Source: Thermomicrobiales bacterium (GTDB taxonomy: Bacteria > Chloroflexota > Chloroflexia > Thermomicrobiales > UBA6265). Taken from it: a stretch of DNA of 17,493 nucleotides. The stretch lies in assembly GCA_020847015.1 (NCBI GenBank), contig JADLCW010000285.1:1-17493 (forward strand), read 5' to 3'. Positions 1-7,505 of this stretch are shown here, one piece after another. Both the position numbers and the translations under genes were made by a program. Position 1 is the stretch's first letter; the number at the start of each line of letters is the position of its first letter. Under the pieces are notes generated by a model, which ran no database searches, was not told the origin of the DNA, and saw nothing but the letters and a program-made list of their open reading frames with translations.

Positions 1-2
1 GC

Positions 3-158
3 ACCAACAATCGCCCGGCGCTGGCCCAGGCGACCGTCGAGCAGGCGCTGGCGCGAGCCGGTCTCGCGGCGTCGATCACGCCCATGCAGCGGCAGGGGCA
101 CGGCCAGATGTGGCGCGCCGCAGAATCTGCTCCGGCGCAACTGCGCCTGCCCTGGTGA
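3..158 (+). CDS. C-terminal end of an unrecognised protein, cut by the window start
   Basis: An open frame enters from the left edge and ends at TGA 156-158, leaving 51 codons. The visible tail begins TNNRPALAQATVEQALARAG, carries the stretch RQGHGQMWRA and finishes LRLPW. Codon choice is GC-rich, as in the neighbours, and the frame stays open throughout, which supports coding. The helix-like segment followed by a basic GHGQMW stretch could suit the end of a small methyltransferase, but I do not recognise the family and assign no function. The next gene may start only 3 bases after this stop, so the two could be co-transcribed. Confidence 0.5.
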   Translation, partial: TNNRPALAQATVEQALARAGLAASITPMQRQGHGQMWRAAESAPAQLRLPW

Positions 159-161
159 TGC

Positions 162-656
162 GTGCAGCCAAGCCGACGCGCCCGATCGGCCGCGTCGGCC
201 GCAGCCGATCCGGCTATACTCGCGCCGCTTGAGTTCACGCCGGCGCGCCTCGCGCCCGCCGCGCCGCGTCCGGGGAGGCCCCTCCTGAATCCGCTGTTGC
301 TGTTTCACGACCGATTGGCCATTTCCGTCATGCTTTTCTGGGCGGCGGTCGGATTGTGGGGGCTGTTCACGTATCTACGCGGATCGGGGCTGACCGGCAG
401 CATCGCCGGGGCGTTGGCCATCGGCGAGGCGCTGGTCGTGGTGCAGGTGCTGGCCGGGGTCGCCTTGTTCGCGCTGGAAGGGATGCGCGCGCCAAATCCC
501 ATCCACTATCTGTACGGCGTGACCGCCATTCTGGTGCTGCCGTTCGCCTGGAGCTTGCTCAAGGATCGCGACCAGCGGCAGGCGCTGCTGGTCTATAGCC
601 TGCTCGCCCTGTTCATCGCCGGTCTCGCCATCCGCGGCATGACCACCGCCTCCTGA
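162..656 (+). CDS. small four-helix integral membrane protein, function unknown
   Basis: I do not recognise this family. From about residue 42 the protein has four hydrophobic segments, around LAISVMLFWAAVGLWGLF, GEALVVVQVLAGVALFAL, YLYGVTAILVLPFAW and LLVYSLLALFIAGLAI, joined by short loops. This is a compact four-helix membrane protein of about 120 residues. A histidine and an aspartate (FHD) sit just before helix 1 and IHYLYG before helix 3. The start is uncertain. The coordinates use GTG 162, which has no ribosome site and encodes about 40 Ala/Arg/Pro-rich residues that look non-coding. A TATACT element at 215-220 lies inside that stretch. A GGGGAGG at 272-278 sits 6 bases before an in-frame CTG at 285, so the true protein may begin there (LNPLLLFHD). 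The stop is TGA 654-656. Confidence 0.6.
   Translation: MQPSRRARSAASAAADPAILAPLEFTPARLAPAAPRPGRPLLNPLLLFHDRLAISVMLFWAAVGLWGLFTYLRGSGLTGSIAGALAIGEALVVVQVLAGVALFALEGMRAPNPIHYLYGVTAILVLPFAWSLLKDRDQRQALLVYSLLALFIAGLAIRGMTTAS
215..220 (+). promoter_or_regulatory. possible -10 element (TATACT) for the small membrane protein
   Basis: TATACT matches the -10 hexamer at 5 of 6 positions and is the same hexamer used in the much clearer promoters at 13540 and, on the minus strand, at 6874. No good -35 lies 17 bases upstream. If it is used, transcription starts near 227 and the membrane protein must start downstream of that, favouring the CTG at 285. Confidence 0.3.
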
Positions 657-937
657 TCGAATCCGACAGTCGCTTCGCCTACGAATATTCGGTCGGCCAG
701 TATGCGCCGGCGCCGAATCATCCTGACCGCAGCGCAACCAGCCGTTCACCAGCACGATGCATCCGTACGGCTCGTACAGCGGGAAGATTGGCCTGGCTGC
801 GCGGCATCTTCGTCCCGTCCCACACAGCGAAGTTTCCCACGAGGCACAAATCGACCTGATGGTCCTCCTTGGGAGATAAGGCGGAATTGCGTTCCCGGCC
901 CATCGGTCCCAAGATTGGCCGAACGTTCAGCGCGTTA
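657..937. other. non-coding gap of about 280 bases with no convincing gene
   Basis: No frame on either strand gives a recognisable protein and I see no tRNA or riboswitch signature. On the minus strand a short patch at about 791-702 reads PIFPLYEPYG followed by CIVLVNGWLRCG, which looks protein-like, but it has no start codon or ribosome site and the frame soon turns into low-quality sequence. It could be the remnant of a decayed gene or chance. Confidence 0.35.
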
Positions 938-966
938 TTGACACCCTCAGCACCGCTCCCTAGAAT
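938..966 (+). promoter_or_regulatory. consensus sigma70-type promoter for the HTH regulator gene
   Basis: A perfect -35 TTGACA at 938-943 is followed by exactly 17 bases and a -10 TAGAAT at 961-966 (5 of 6 matches to TATAAT). Transcription should start near 973, giving a leader of about 59 nt before the GTG start at 1032. It is the strongest promoter by consensus in the window and drives a small DNA-binding protein, so repression or autoregulation at this site is plausible. I see no obvious operator repeat. Confidence 0.8.
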
Positions 967-1031
967 CCGACCGTACAGTCATAAAGATCGTTGCGTTGCA
1001 GCGAATGTTGTTCCGGCAGAAAGGAGCCAGT

Positions 1032-1559
1032 GTGGAGGCCGAGCAGCCGGATTATCAGGATGTGGTGGACCAGGCCCTGCAACTGGTCTACAGTCATCAT
1101 CACCGCCTGGTATCCCAACTCCATCCGGCGGCATTTGCTCCGCTGTCACTCGATCAGCTTCGGCAGGGACCGCTCGGGCTGGATCTGCGGCGGTTGGCGC
1201 AACTCGCCCGCGGCGAGGTGCGCGAGCCAAAAGAGCGCGTATTGGCAGCGATCGATTCAGTCGTGCAATTGCTGTTCTGGCCGGCTGCCGCCGATGATTA
1301 TTCGGTGCCGCGCTCTTTTTGGGATACCGATCTCGGTCGCATGTTGGCGCTCGCCAAGTACCGTGCCTACGATCCGGCGGAATTGGTCAGCATTGGGAAT
1401 GCCGCCCAACAACTCGGCGTCACCCGGCCAACCATCTACCGCTGGATGGACGACCGTACGCTCAACTACGTGCGTGACGACATGAGCGGGCGCACCTTCG
1501 TCGTTCGGCGCGACATCGACAATCTCAAGCGCGTTGCCGAGGAACTCACTCAGGAATAA
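1032..1559 (+). CDS. DNA-binding regulator with C-terminal MerR/excisionase-type helix-turn-helix
   Basis: This 175-residue protein is probably a transcriptional regulator. The C-terminal 55 residues hold a helix-turn-helix of the MerR/excisionase style: SIGNAAQQLGVTRPTIYRWM, then a wing-like stretch (LNYVRDDMSGRTFVVRRDID). The N-terminal 120 residues are mostly helical, with no domain I recognise, and end in SVPRSFWDTDLGRMLALAKY. The HTH at the C-terminus is unusual, since MerR proteins carry it at the N-terminus. GTG 1032 is chosen because AAGGAG at 1021-1026 lies 5 bases upstream; the frame extends further up to 996 without a ribosome site. The gene is monocistronic, with its own consensus promoter and an intrinsic terminator 21 bases after the TAA. 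Effector and targets cannot be read from the sequence. Confidence 0.8.
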   Translation: MEAEQPDYQDVVDQALQLVYSHHHRLVSQLHPAAFAPLSLDQLRQGPLGLDLRRLAQLARGEVREPKERVLAAIDSVVQLLFWPAAADDYSVPRSFWDTDLGRMLALAKYRAYDPAELVSIGNAAQQLGVTRPTIYRWMDDRTLNYVRDDMSGRTFVVRRDIDNLKRVAEELTQE

Positions 1560-1580
1560 TCAGACCGCATGAACGTACTG

Positions 1581-1610
1581 CCGGGCGGCGCATGCGCCGC
1601 CCGGTTTTTT
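1581..1610 (+). terminator. strong rho-independent terminator after the HTH regulator
   Basis: A perfect 24-bp palindrome, GC-rich with centre GCATGC (1581-1604), is followed directly by six Ts (1605-1610). It lies between the converging regulator and alr. In the minus direction the palindrome is preceded by As and not followed by Ts, so it should act mainly on plus-strand transcripts. Confidence 0.92.
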
Positions 1611-1636
1611 GGCGTCTCCGCGCCGGGACGATCGGA

Positions 1637-2845
1637 TCAGGACGTGAGACCGTTCAGGTCCTCGGCGGCGACGATTTCGCCGTGGCGCACGTACACGCGC
1701 GGAACCCGGATCGCTACGCCGGTCAATACTTCGTACGGAATCGTGCCCAGCAGATCGGCCAGACCGCGAGCGGACGGGGCCGCCTCCTCCGGTGCGCCTC
1801 CGAACACCGTAATCTCGTCGCCAACCCGCGCCGCAACGCTTTCCGGGGCGCGCACCACGCATTGATCCATCGACACCCGCCCGATAATTTCGGCACGCTG
1901 GCCGGCAAACCCCACCCAGCCCCGGTTCGATAATGCCCGTGCGTACCCATCGGCATAGCCGATGGGCACCAGGAGCGCTCGTTCCGTCCGTTCGCAGCGG
2001 TACGTTCGCCCGTATCCCACCGTGTCGCCCGGTTTCAGATCGAACACGCGTTCGATGCGCGAACGTACGGTCATCACCGGTCGCACCCCCGGCGGCAACG
2101 GAACCGCATCCGACGGCGGGATGCCGTAGAGAGCGATGCCGGGTCGAATCACGGTGGCGCCGGTGAAGAGGCGGCGCAGCGAGCCTGCGCTGTTGCCAGC
2201 ATGCACCGTCTCCGGCGTGATGCCCTCGGCCCGCAAAGCTTCGGCGCAGGCCGCCAGCACGATGGCTTGCTCCGCGGCAAAGGAAACATCTGGTTCATCC
2301 GCCGTGGCGAAATGGGAAGAAATCCCGGCCAGCCGCAACAGGGGATTGGCCGCAGCTCGCCGCGCCAGCGCTAGCGCCAGCGCCGGTTTCGCGCCATACC
2401 GATGCAATCCCGTATCCACCTTGACATGGATCGCAACCGGTTGCTCCGCCTCCGCGCGGCACGCGGCGTCGGCGACAGCCTCCAGGAGTTCTTCCGTCCC
2501 AACCGTGAGTTCGAGTTGCTGTCGAATCGCCTCGGCCGCCTCGGTCGGGTCGATTGCGCCCAGCACGAGCACCGGAGCGGCGATGCCGGCCGCCCGCAGG
2601 GCCCGCCCCTCCCCCACGGTGGCGACCGCCAACCGGGCGGCTCCGGCAGCCAGCGCTTCCCGCGCGATCGTGACCGCCCCATGGCCGTAGGCATTGGCCT
2701 TGACCACGGCCATGAGCGCCGCCTGGGGCGGCAACACCGCGCGGAGCGCGGCGACATTGCCGGTCAGCGCGTCGAGATCGATCTCCGCGCGCGTGGCCCG
2801 GCCGCGCCAGCCGGGCGCCGCGCGTGGAGGTCTAGCCGCGGGCAT
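1637..2845 (-). CDS. alr: alanine racemase
   Basis: Alanine racemase is a PLP enzyme that interconverts L- and D-alanine in the cytoplasm for peptidoglycan synthesis. The PLP-binding lysine motif AVVKANAYGHGA is near residue 49. The C-terminal beta domain has GYGRTY, which holds the second catalytic tyrosine, followed by VPIGYADGYARAL and GRVSMDQC. Other family landmarks are VDTGLHRYG, HAGNSAGSL and RPGIALYG. ATG 2845 gives 402 residues, slightly longer than the usual 360-390 because of a basic, Pro/Ala-rich N-terminus. The frame continues to 2872 through an Arg run, which is less likely. The start lies inside the end of the CBS-protein gene (stop at 2832), so translation is probably coupled. 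It is the last gene of the acpS-nnrD-CBS-alr series. Confidence 0.96.
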   Translation of the reverse strand: MPAARPPRAAPGWRGRATRAEIDLDALTGNVAALRAVLPPQAALMAVVKANAYGHGAVTIAREALAAGAARLAVATVGEGRALRAAGIAAPVLVLGAIDPTEAAEAIRQQLELTVGTEELLEAVADAACRAEAEQPVAIHVKVDTGLHRYGAKPALALALARRAAANPLLRLAGISSHFATADEPDVSFAAEQAIVLAACAEALRAEGITPETVHAGNSAGSLRRLFTGATVIRPGIALYGIPPSDAVPLPPGVRPVMTVRSRIERVFDLKPGDTVGYGRTYRCERTERALLVPIGYADGYARALSNRGWVGFAGQRAEIIGRVSMDQCVVRAPESVAARVGDEITVFGGAPEEAAPSARGLADLLGTIPYEVLTGVAIRVPRVYVRHGEIVAAEDLNGLTS

Positions 2846-3359
2846 CGCCGCCCGGCGTCGCCGGCGCCGCATCGTCGACGTGCTCCGTGCCGGCGATCAA
2901 CCGGACGAGATCGGTACGACTGACCATGCCGACCATGTGGTTCGCGTTATCGACGACCGGCACCGGGTTAACCTTCCGCTCGCTCATCAGCGTGGCAACC
3001 TGCGACAGGGTAGCCTCCTGCCGGATGGTGTAGACGGGAGCGCTCATCAACTGGGCGGCGGTGACGGCCAACACCCGCCGCAGATCATCCGCCAGCGGGC
3101 GACCGGCGTCGGCCACCAGCATAGCGTCGAAGAACACCGTCACGCTCGGCAGACTGACATCCGCCTCGCGGAATACGAGATCGCCCTCGGTGATGATCCC
3201 GTGCAGCACGCCATCGGCGACCACCGCCACTCCAGGCAGGTTCGCATCGATCAGCATCTTCGCCACGGTCGCAATCGAATCGTCCAGCGCCGCCACCGGC
3301 ACATCACGCCGCATGAGATCGGCGACCGTGACTGTTCGTTCTGTCTCAGGCATCGCCAT
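2832..3359 (-). CDS. protein with two CBS domains
   Basis: This 175-residue protein consists of a tandem CBS pair (Bateman module) and little else. CBS 1 runs from about residue 11 (TVADLMRRDVPVAALDD) to GVLHGIITEGDLVFREAD. CBS 2 starts near residue 100 (TAAQLMSAPVYTIRQEAT) and ends with GMVSRTDLVRLIAG. Such modules usually bind adenosine nucleotides and sense energy state; the ligand here is not visible. There is no attached enzyme or channel domain. An ATG at 3353 is a good alternative start, since GAGG lies 8 bases before it. The 5' end overlaps the nnrD stop (3346) and the 3' end overlaps the alr start, so it is embedded in the operon between NAD(P)HX repair and alanine racemase. Any regulatory link to them is inference. 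Confidence 0.88.
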   Translation of the reverse strand: MAMPETERTVTVADLMRRDVPVAALDDSIATVAKMLIDANLPGVAVVADGVLHGIITEGDLVFREADVSLPSVTVFFDAMLVADAGRPLADDLRRVLAVTAAQLMSAPVYTIRQEATLSQVATLMSERKVNPVPVVDNANHMVGMVSRTDLVRLIAGTEHVDDAAPATPGGDARG

Positions 3360-4383
3360 CGCCTCGCTCGATTTCCAGCGCAGCCAATTCCTCGGCGATC
3401 GCCAGGGGCAAATCGCTCGCCACCAGACCGAGCGTGCCGACCCGCCGTTCGACGCGCCGCGCCGCCTGCATCCCGGTGTAGACGGCGAGCGCGGCCGCGT
3501 CCAGCGGCATCAATCCTTGCGCCAGAAACGCGCCCACCGCACCAGCCAGCACGTCGCCCGTCCCCGCTGTCGCCAGCGACGTTGGTGCGTCCTCAGCCAC
3601 CAGCGTTCGCTCGCCATCGGATATCGCCGTGTAGCCATACTTGAAGAGAACGACGGTTCCCCAGGCGCGCGCCGCCTCGCGCGTGGTTCCGACCGGATCG
3701 GCCAGAATCTCATCGGTCGGCCGGTCCAGCAGGCGGCTCATCTCCCCGACGTGGGGAGTGAGCACCGCGTTTCCCTTGGGAAGCAGATCGGGCCAGGACG
3801 GCTGTTTCGCCAACCAATTGAGCGCGTCGGCATCGATCGCCACCGGTTTCCCGGCGCGCCCGATCACTCCTTCCGAAGCCGGAATCTCGACATCCGGAGC
3901 GGCTCCGAACCCGAACCCGATGCGGGTGCGCGTTGGCCCGGCTCCGAACAACGCACCCAGCAGCGCCCCGGCCGCCTCGTCCTCGCCCAGTCCCGGCCCC
4001 ACCAGCAGCGCCGCCGACTTCTCCAGTTTCGCCTCTAGCCCTTCCAGCGAACGACGACCGGCAAAGGCTGTTTCGCCTTCGGCCAGCGGTACGGTGACGA
4101 CCTCCGGCGAGCGCATCACCACGACTGAGGCGATCGAACGGGGCGCGGCTACGTGGACGATGCCGGCTCCGGCGCGCCCGGCGGCCGCGGCGGACAGCGC
4201 TGCGGCGCCGGCAAATCCCGGCGCGCCGGCGACGATCACCAGACCGCCAACGCCCCATTTGTGCGCCCCGAACGCCCGCCTGGGCAGCAGCGCCAGCGCC
4301 AGCGCGCGGTCGATCGTCGCGTCCTTCGGACCCAGTTCCGGCCGCCGCGCGGCATCGATGGTTGGCACCTGTTCGTCCCTCAC
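3346..4383 (-). CDS. nnrD: ADP-dependent (S)-NAD(P)H-hydrate dehydratase
   Basis: NnrD repairs NADHX and NADPHX, damaged hydrated forms of NAD(P)H, using ADP. The protein matches the carbohydrate-kinase-like NnrD fold. HKWGVGGLVIVAGA lies near residue 41, LLVGPGLGEDE carries the Gly-rich motif, and IDADALNWLA, VLTPHVGEMSRLL and ATAGTGDVLAGAVGAF are the nucleotide and active-site motifs. At 345 residues it is the dehydratase alone, without the N-terminal NnrE epimerase domain found in fused proteins; no epimerase gene is present in the window. The start is GTG 4383, overlapping the acpS TGA in a GTGA arrangement that implies translational coupling. The acpS-nnrD-alr order is common in bacteria; here a CBS gene has been added. 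Residues of about 150-180 contain a GFGFGAAPDVEIPASEG-like insertion I cannot interpret. Confidence 0.93.
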   Translation of the reverse strand: MRDEQVPTIDAARRPELGPKDATIDRALALALLPRRAFGAHKWGVGGLVIVAGAPGFAGAAALSAAAAGRAGAGIVHVAAPRSIASVVVMRSPEVVTVPLAEGETAFAGRRSLEGLEAKLEKSAALLVGPGLGEDEAAGALLGALFGAGPTRTRIGFGFGAAPDVEIPASEGVIGRAGKPVAIDADALNWLAKQPSWPDLLPKGNAVLTPHVGEMSRLLDRPTDEILADPVGTTREAARAWGTVVLFKYGYTAISDGERTLVAEDAPTSLATAGTGDVLAGAVGAFLAQGLMPLDAAALAVYTGMQAARRVERRVGTLGLVASDLPLAIAEELAALEIERGDGDA

Positions 4384-4847
4384 TCGTCGTCGGTCGCCGC
4401 GGCCGGCGCGGGCGCGGCCTCCCGCAAAGCCACGACGAACGCCATGGCGTCGGTTCTGGAATGAGTCAGCGACACATCGAAGGCAGTCAGGCCCAACTGC
4501 GCGGCGCGCTCTGCAGCCTGCCCGTGCAGCACCAGAATTGGTTTGCCCCGGCGATTGGATAAGATCTCCATCTCGCGCCAGCGAATGCCGCGAATGCCGG
4601 TGCCCAGCGCCTTCGAGGTCGCCTCCTTGGCCGCGAAGCGGGCGGCCAGCTCGGAGACCCGGCCCCGACAGCGCTCTCGCTCACGGTCGGTGTACACACG
4701 ATGCAGGAAGCGCTCCCCAAAATCATTCAACACCCGCTCGATGCGGGCGATCTCGATGATGTCGATACCCGCCGCAATCGCCCCCGCTCGCTCCGGATCG
4801 AATTCCGGTTCGTAGCGTACCGCCACGTTTGTTGCGTTCGCCGTCAT
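4380..4847 (-). CDS. acpS: holo-[acyl-carrier-protein] synthase
   Basis: AcpS transfers 4'-phosphopantetheine from CoA to the serine of acyl carrier protein, activating it for fatty acid synthesis. The two family signatures are present: GIDIIEIARIER (metal-binding Asp about residue 29) and ELAARFAAKEATSKALGTG (metal-binding Glu about residue 75). They are followed by the substrate loop RGIRWREMEI and the C-terminal VSLTHSRTDAMAFVVA. The protein has 155 residues against a usual 120-130, the excess being an N-terminal tail of about 25 residues and a short Ala/Pro C-terminus. ATG 4847 is preceded by a purine-rich GAGGGGGAGG. The stop overlaps the nnrD GTG. fabF, another fatty acid gene, lies elsewhere in the window. 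Confidence 0.95.
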   Translation of the reverse strand: MTANATNVAVRYEPEFDPERAGAIAAGIDIIEIARIERVLNDFGERFLHRVYTDRERERCRGRVSELAARFAAKEATSKALGTGIRGIRWREMEILSNRRGKPILVLHGQAAERAAQLGLTAFDVSLTHSRTDAMAFVVALREAAPAPAAATDDE

Positions 4848-4925
4848 CGCCTCCCCCTCGCGGTCAGCGGACCGCGTCCCGGAGGATTGTAGACAGCACG
4901 TCGCTGCCGTGTCCGAGGATGAACC

Positions 4926-6107
4926 TCAGGTCGCGCCGACCGGGCGGTAACGCTCCCGAAACGCGGCGGCTGCCGAGCCGAAGGCGTCCGCTTCGATCGC
5001 CGCCCGTATGGCTTCCATCTCCCGCGCCAGGAAGCGCAGGTTGTGAACCGAGGCCAGCCGCAGCCCCAACACCTCGTTCGCTCGGAAGAGATGATGCAGG
5101 TACGCGGCGGTGAAGCGCGAGCATGCGTCACAGTCGCATGTCTCATCGATGGGGCGGTGATGCTGGGACCATCGCCGATTGCGAATGGCGATGCGCCCTC
5201 CGGGAGTAAACAGCGCACCGTTGCGGGCGAGACGGGTCGGCAGCACGCAATCGAACAGATCGATGCCCCGCTCGACTCCCATCCAGAGATCCTCCGGAGA
5301 ACCGACGCCCATCAGATAGCGCGGCTTGTCGCGCGGCAGCTCCGGCGTCACCACCTCCAGCATCGCCGCCATCTCTTCTTTCGGCTCGCCCACGCTGAGA
5401 CCGCCCACCGCGCAGCCGGCGACGTCCGCCGCCGCCACGACCCGCGCGCTGTCGCGTCGCAGATCCGGCTCCAACCCCCCTTGGCAGATGCCGAATAGCG
5501 CCGTGCCGCCCGAGGCGCCATCCAGCTCGCGATGGCGCGCCACGCAGCGGGCCAGCCAGCGGTGGCTGCGCTCGGCGGCATCGCGCACGACCTCGCGCGA
5601 GGCTGGCAACCCGACCAGATGATCCAGCGCCATGGCGATATCGGATCCCCAGCCGATCTGCAGGTCCACCGCCCGCTCTGGCGTGAGAGCGTGGGGGCTG
5701 CCGTCGATATGGGAGCGAAAGGTGACCCCTTCATCGCGGACGCGGGCATGCTGGGCAAGGCTGAAGATCTGAAAACCGCCGCAGTCGGTGAGGATCGGGC
5801 GGCGCCAACCCATGAACCGATGCAGCCCCCCGGCATCGCGCAGCGTCTCGAGCCCAGGACGCAGCATCAGGTGGTAGGTATTGGCGAGGATGATGCGGGC
5901 GCCGGTCGCCTCCACTTCATCCGGGTGTAAGGTCTTGACCGTCGCTTGGGTGCCGACCGGCATGAAGGCCGGGGTTTGGATCGCTCCGCGCGCGAGGCGC
6001 AACTCGCCGCGCCGCGCCTGACCGCCGCCAGCCTCCGCCAGCAGCGCGAAGCGGAGCGGCGCAATGCTCGCCGGAGCGTTCATCCGCTCCTCCATCTCTC
6101 GCTCCAT
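4926..6107 (-). CDS. tgt: tRNA-guanine transglycosylase, with atypical substrate-pocket residues
   Basis: TGT exchanges guanine-34 in GUN-anticodon tRNAs (Asp, Asn, His, Tyr) for a queuosine precursor. The protein has PAFMPVGTQATVKTL, the catalytic GIDLFDCVLPTRLARNG, FGICQGG, GGLSVGEPKEEM, and the zinc site CDCDAC with a distal His in ASVHNL. The length, 393 residues, is normal for a bacterial enzyme. Two pocket motifs differ from the Escherichia coli and Zymomonas forms: TDSGGF reads TDCGGF, and DEC after MAF/MIF reads DHL (MALDHLVGLPA), so the usual pocket cysteine is leucine. The Asp residues and the Val of the LxVGEP loop are kept. Start choices are ATG 6107, 6095 and 6083; a GGAGGAG stands 3 bases before the last. 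A YhhQ-type precursor transporter lies about 1.4 kb away on the other strand. Confidence 0.95.
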   Translation of the reverse strand: MEREMEERMNAPASIAPLRFALLAEAGGGQARRGELRLARGAIQTPAFMPVGTQATVKTLHPDEVEATGARIILANTYHLMLRPGLETLRDAGGLHRFMGWRRPILTDCGGFQIFSLAQHARVRDEGVTFRSHIDGSPHALTPERAVDLQIGWGSDIAMALDHLVGLPASREVVRDAAERSHRWLARCVARHRELDGASGGTALFGICQGGLEPDLRRDSARVVAAADVAGCAVGGLSVGEPKEEMAAMLEVVTPELPRDKPRYLMGVGSPEDLWMGVERGIDLFDCVLPTRLARNGALFTPGGRIAIRNRRWSQHHRPIDETCDCDACSRFTAAYLHHLFRANEVLGLRLASVHNLRFLAREMEAIRAAIEADAFGSAAAAFRERYRPVGAT

Positions 6108-6215
6108 GCCATCTCCCAGCGCCGGCCGTCAGGCTGCGCCGCACGCGCTGACATCCGGCGGCGATTCGCCACCGGCGCCACGACGATGCGTCCGAAATCA
6201 ACGAAAATCCGAGGC

Positions 6216-6797
6216 TCAGACCCGCCGGCTGTAGCTCGCCGCGGCGCGGCGGCGGCGTACCCGCACCAGCGCCTCATCGACCTGCACGACGTCGGCGGCG
6301 CCATTGCCGTTCTTCGTAGTTGGCCCCATCAGCAGATCGTCATCCAGCGCGGAAACGTCAATCAGGGGGTCAGCCTTGGTGGCGACCGGCAGTACGGCGA
6401 CCTTGCCGTTGCCGGTTGTCTTTGCCGGGGCCGCCTTGCGCGCGCCGCTCGTCGAACTCTTGCTCCCGGTCGCCGTACTCGCGGCCGCGCCGCCGCTGCG
6501 GGCGGTCACCGGTTTCGGCTTGGCGCTCTTGGAGCCGGAGAGGTCACGCTTGACACTGTCGCCAACCGAGTCGACCTCGTCCATCATGCCCTGCATCTCA
6601 CGGCGGACGGTTTCCTTGATGTCGTCCACCTCGGCGATGGTTTTTTCGAACTCACCGGTCAGGTCGGACGTCATCTTGCGGAATTCCCGCACCCAACGAC
6701 CGGCCTGCGACGCCAACTCCGGCAAGCGCTGCGGTCCGAAGACCACCAGCGCGATCACCAGGATGACGAACATCTCCTGATAGCCAACACCGAACAT
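6216..6797 (-). CDS. tatB: TatA/TatB-family twin-arginine translocase subunit, TatB-like
   Basis: This is a membrane component of the Tat pathway, which exports folded proteins. The N-terminus MFGVGYQEMFVILVIALVVF is the single membrane helix with a polar Glu at residue 8. FGPQRLPELASQAGRWVREF follows as the hinge and amphipathic helix. A long charged, coiled-coil-prone helix continues to about residue 90, then a Lys/Ala/Ser/Thr-rich low-complexity tail. The long acidic helix and Glu-8 favour TatB over TatA, but in this group the distinction is not firm. ATG 6797 is chosen because it begins the membrane segment; the frame runs up to 6914 without resembling the family. An extended -10 promoter lies about 80 bases upstream. 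No tatC is in the window. It has 193 residues. Confidence 0.88.
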   Translation of the reverse strand: MFGVGYQEMFVILVIALVVFGPQRLPELASQAGRWVREFRKMTSDLTGEFEKTIAEVDDIKETVRREMQGMMDEVDSVGDSVKRDLSGSKSAKPKPVTARSGGAAASTATGSKSSTSGARKAAPAKTTGNGKVAVLPVATKADPLIDVSALDDDLLMGPTTKNGNGAADVVQVDEALVRVRRRRAAASYSRRV

Positions 6798-6873
6798 GGG
6801 GGACGATCCTCGCGATGCGCCGGTCGGCGGGTCTCCGCCGCGGCGGGCCAGACGTGGCAGAATCCGGACCGGG

Positions 6874-6882
6874 AGTATAGCA
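6874..6882 (-). promoter_or_regulatory. extended -10 promoter (TGCTATACT) for tatB
   Basis: On the minus strand the sequence reads TGCTATACT, an extended -10 (TGn) joined to the TATACT hexamer (6879-6874). No clear -35 is visible, as is usual for extended -10 promoters. Transcription would start near 6867, leaving about 70 nt before the tatB ATG at 6797. It lies in the 123-base divergent region shared with pth. Confidence 0.6.
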
Positions 6883-6920
6883 CTCGCTCTTGAATCGCCG
6901 CGAAGGACGAGCATTAACTG

Positions 6921-7505
6921 ATGAAATTAATCGTCGGATTGGGAAATCCCGGCCGGGAGTACGCGAAAACACGCCACAATCTCGGATTTATGGTCGTTGG
7001 CGAACTGGCTCGCCGCGCCGGCAGCCCCAGCTGGCGCACGCGCTTCAAGGCTGAACTCGCCGACGCGACCATCGCCGGCCAGCGGGTCATTCTGCTCGAA
7101 CCGCAAACCTACATGAATCTGAGCGGCCACGCCGTGCGGGAAGCGGTCAACTGGTACAAGATCCGCCGCCACGATGTGCTGGTCGTGCTGGACGATCTTG
7201 ATATCCCCTTCGGCGCCTTGCGGATGCGCGAGAGCGGCGGCGCAGGAGGTCACAACGGACTCAAGTCGATCGTCGAGCAACTGGGCGGGGCCGACGTGGC
7301 GCGGCTGCGTCTTGGCATCGGCCGGGGACCGGGAGCCGCCACGGCGCAAGTGCTCTCCCGTTTCTCGGCGGATGAGGAGCGAGCGCTCCCGCCCGTCATC
7401 GCCGCCGCCGCCGATTGCTGCGAGGCATGGCTGGCGGAGGGCGCCATCGCCGCCATGAATCGCTGCAACCGCAAGCCCGAGGCCGCCCCCTCGACCGCTC
7501 CATGA
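6921..7505 (+). CDS. pth: peptidyl-tRNA hydrolase
   Basis: Pth cleaves peptidyl-tRNAs released by stalled or drop-off ribosomes and recycles the tRNA in the cytoplasm. The N-terminus KLIVGLGNPGREYAKTRHN holds the catalytic His (residue 19) and the substrate-binding Asn-9. TYMNLSG, VLDDLDIPFG (catalytic Asp) and GGHNGLKSI follow in the expected order. RLRLGIGRGPG is also typical. It has 194 residues, normal for the family. ATG 6921 begins exactly at the conserved N-terminus, though only a weak AAGGA at 6903-6907 precedes it at long spacing. The stop TGA overlaps the ATG of the following transporter gene (ATGA at 7502-7505), so the two are probably translated together. Confidence 0.97.
   Translation: MKLIVGLGNPGREYAKTRHNLGFMVVGELARRAGSPSWRTRFKAELADATIAGQRVILLEPQTYMNLSGHAVREAVNWYKIRRHDVLVVLDDLDIPFGALRMRESGGAGGHNGLKSIVEQLGGADVARLRLGIGRGPGAATAQVLSRFSADEERALPPVIAAAADCCEAWLAEGAIAAMNRCNRKPEAAPSTAP

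Noticed and set aside
2694..4038. Two long plus-strand open frames
   Set aside because: They are antisense to alr, the CBS gene and nnrD, with Arg/His-rich composition and no recognisable domain.
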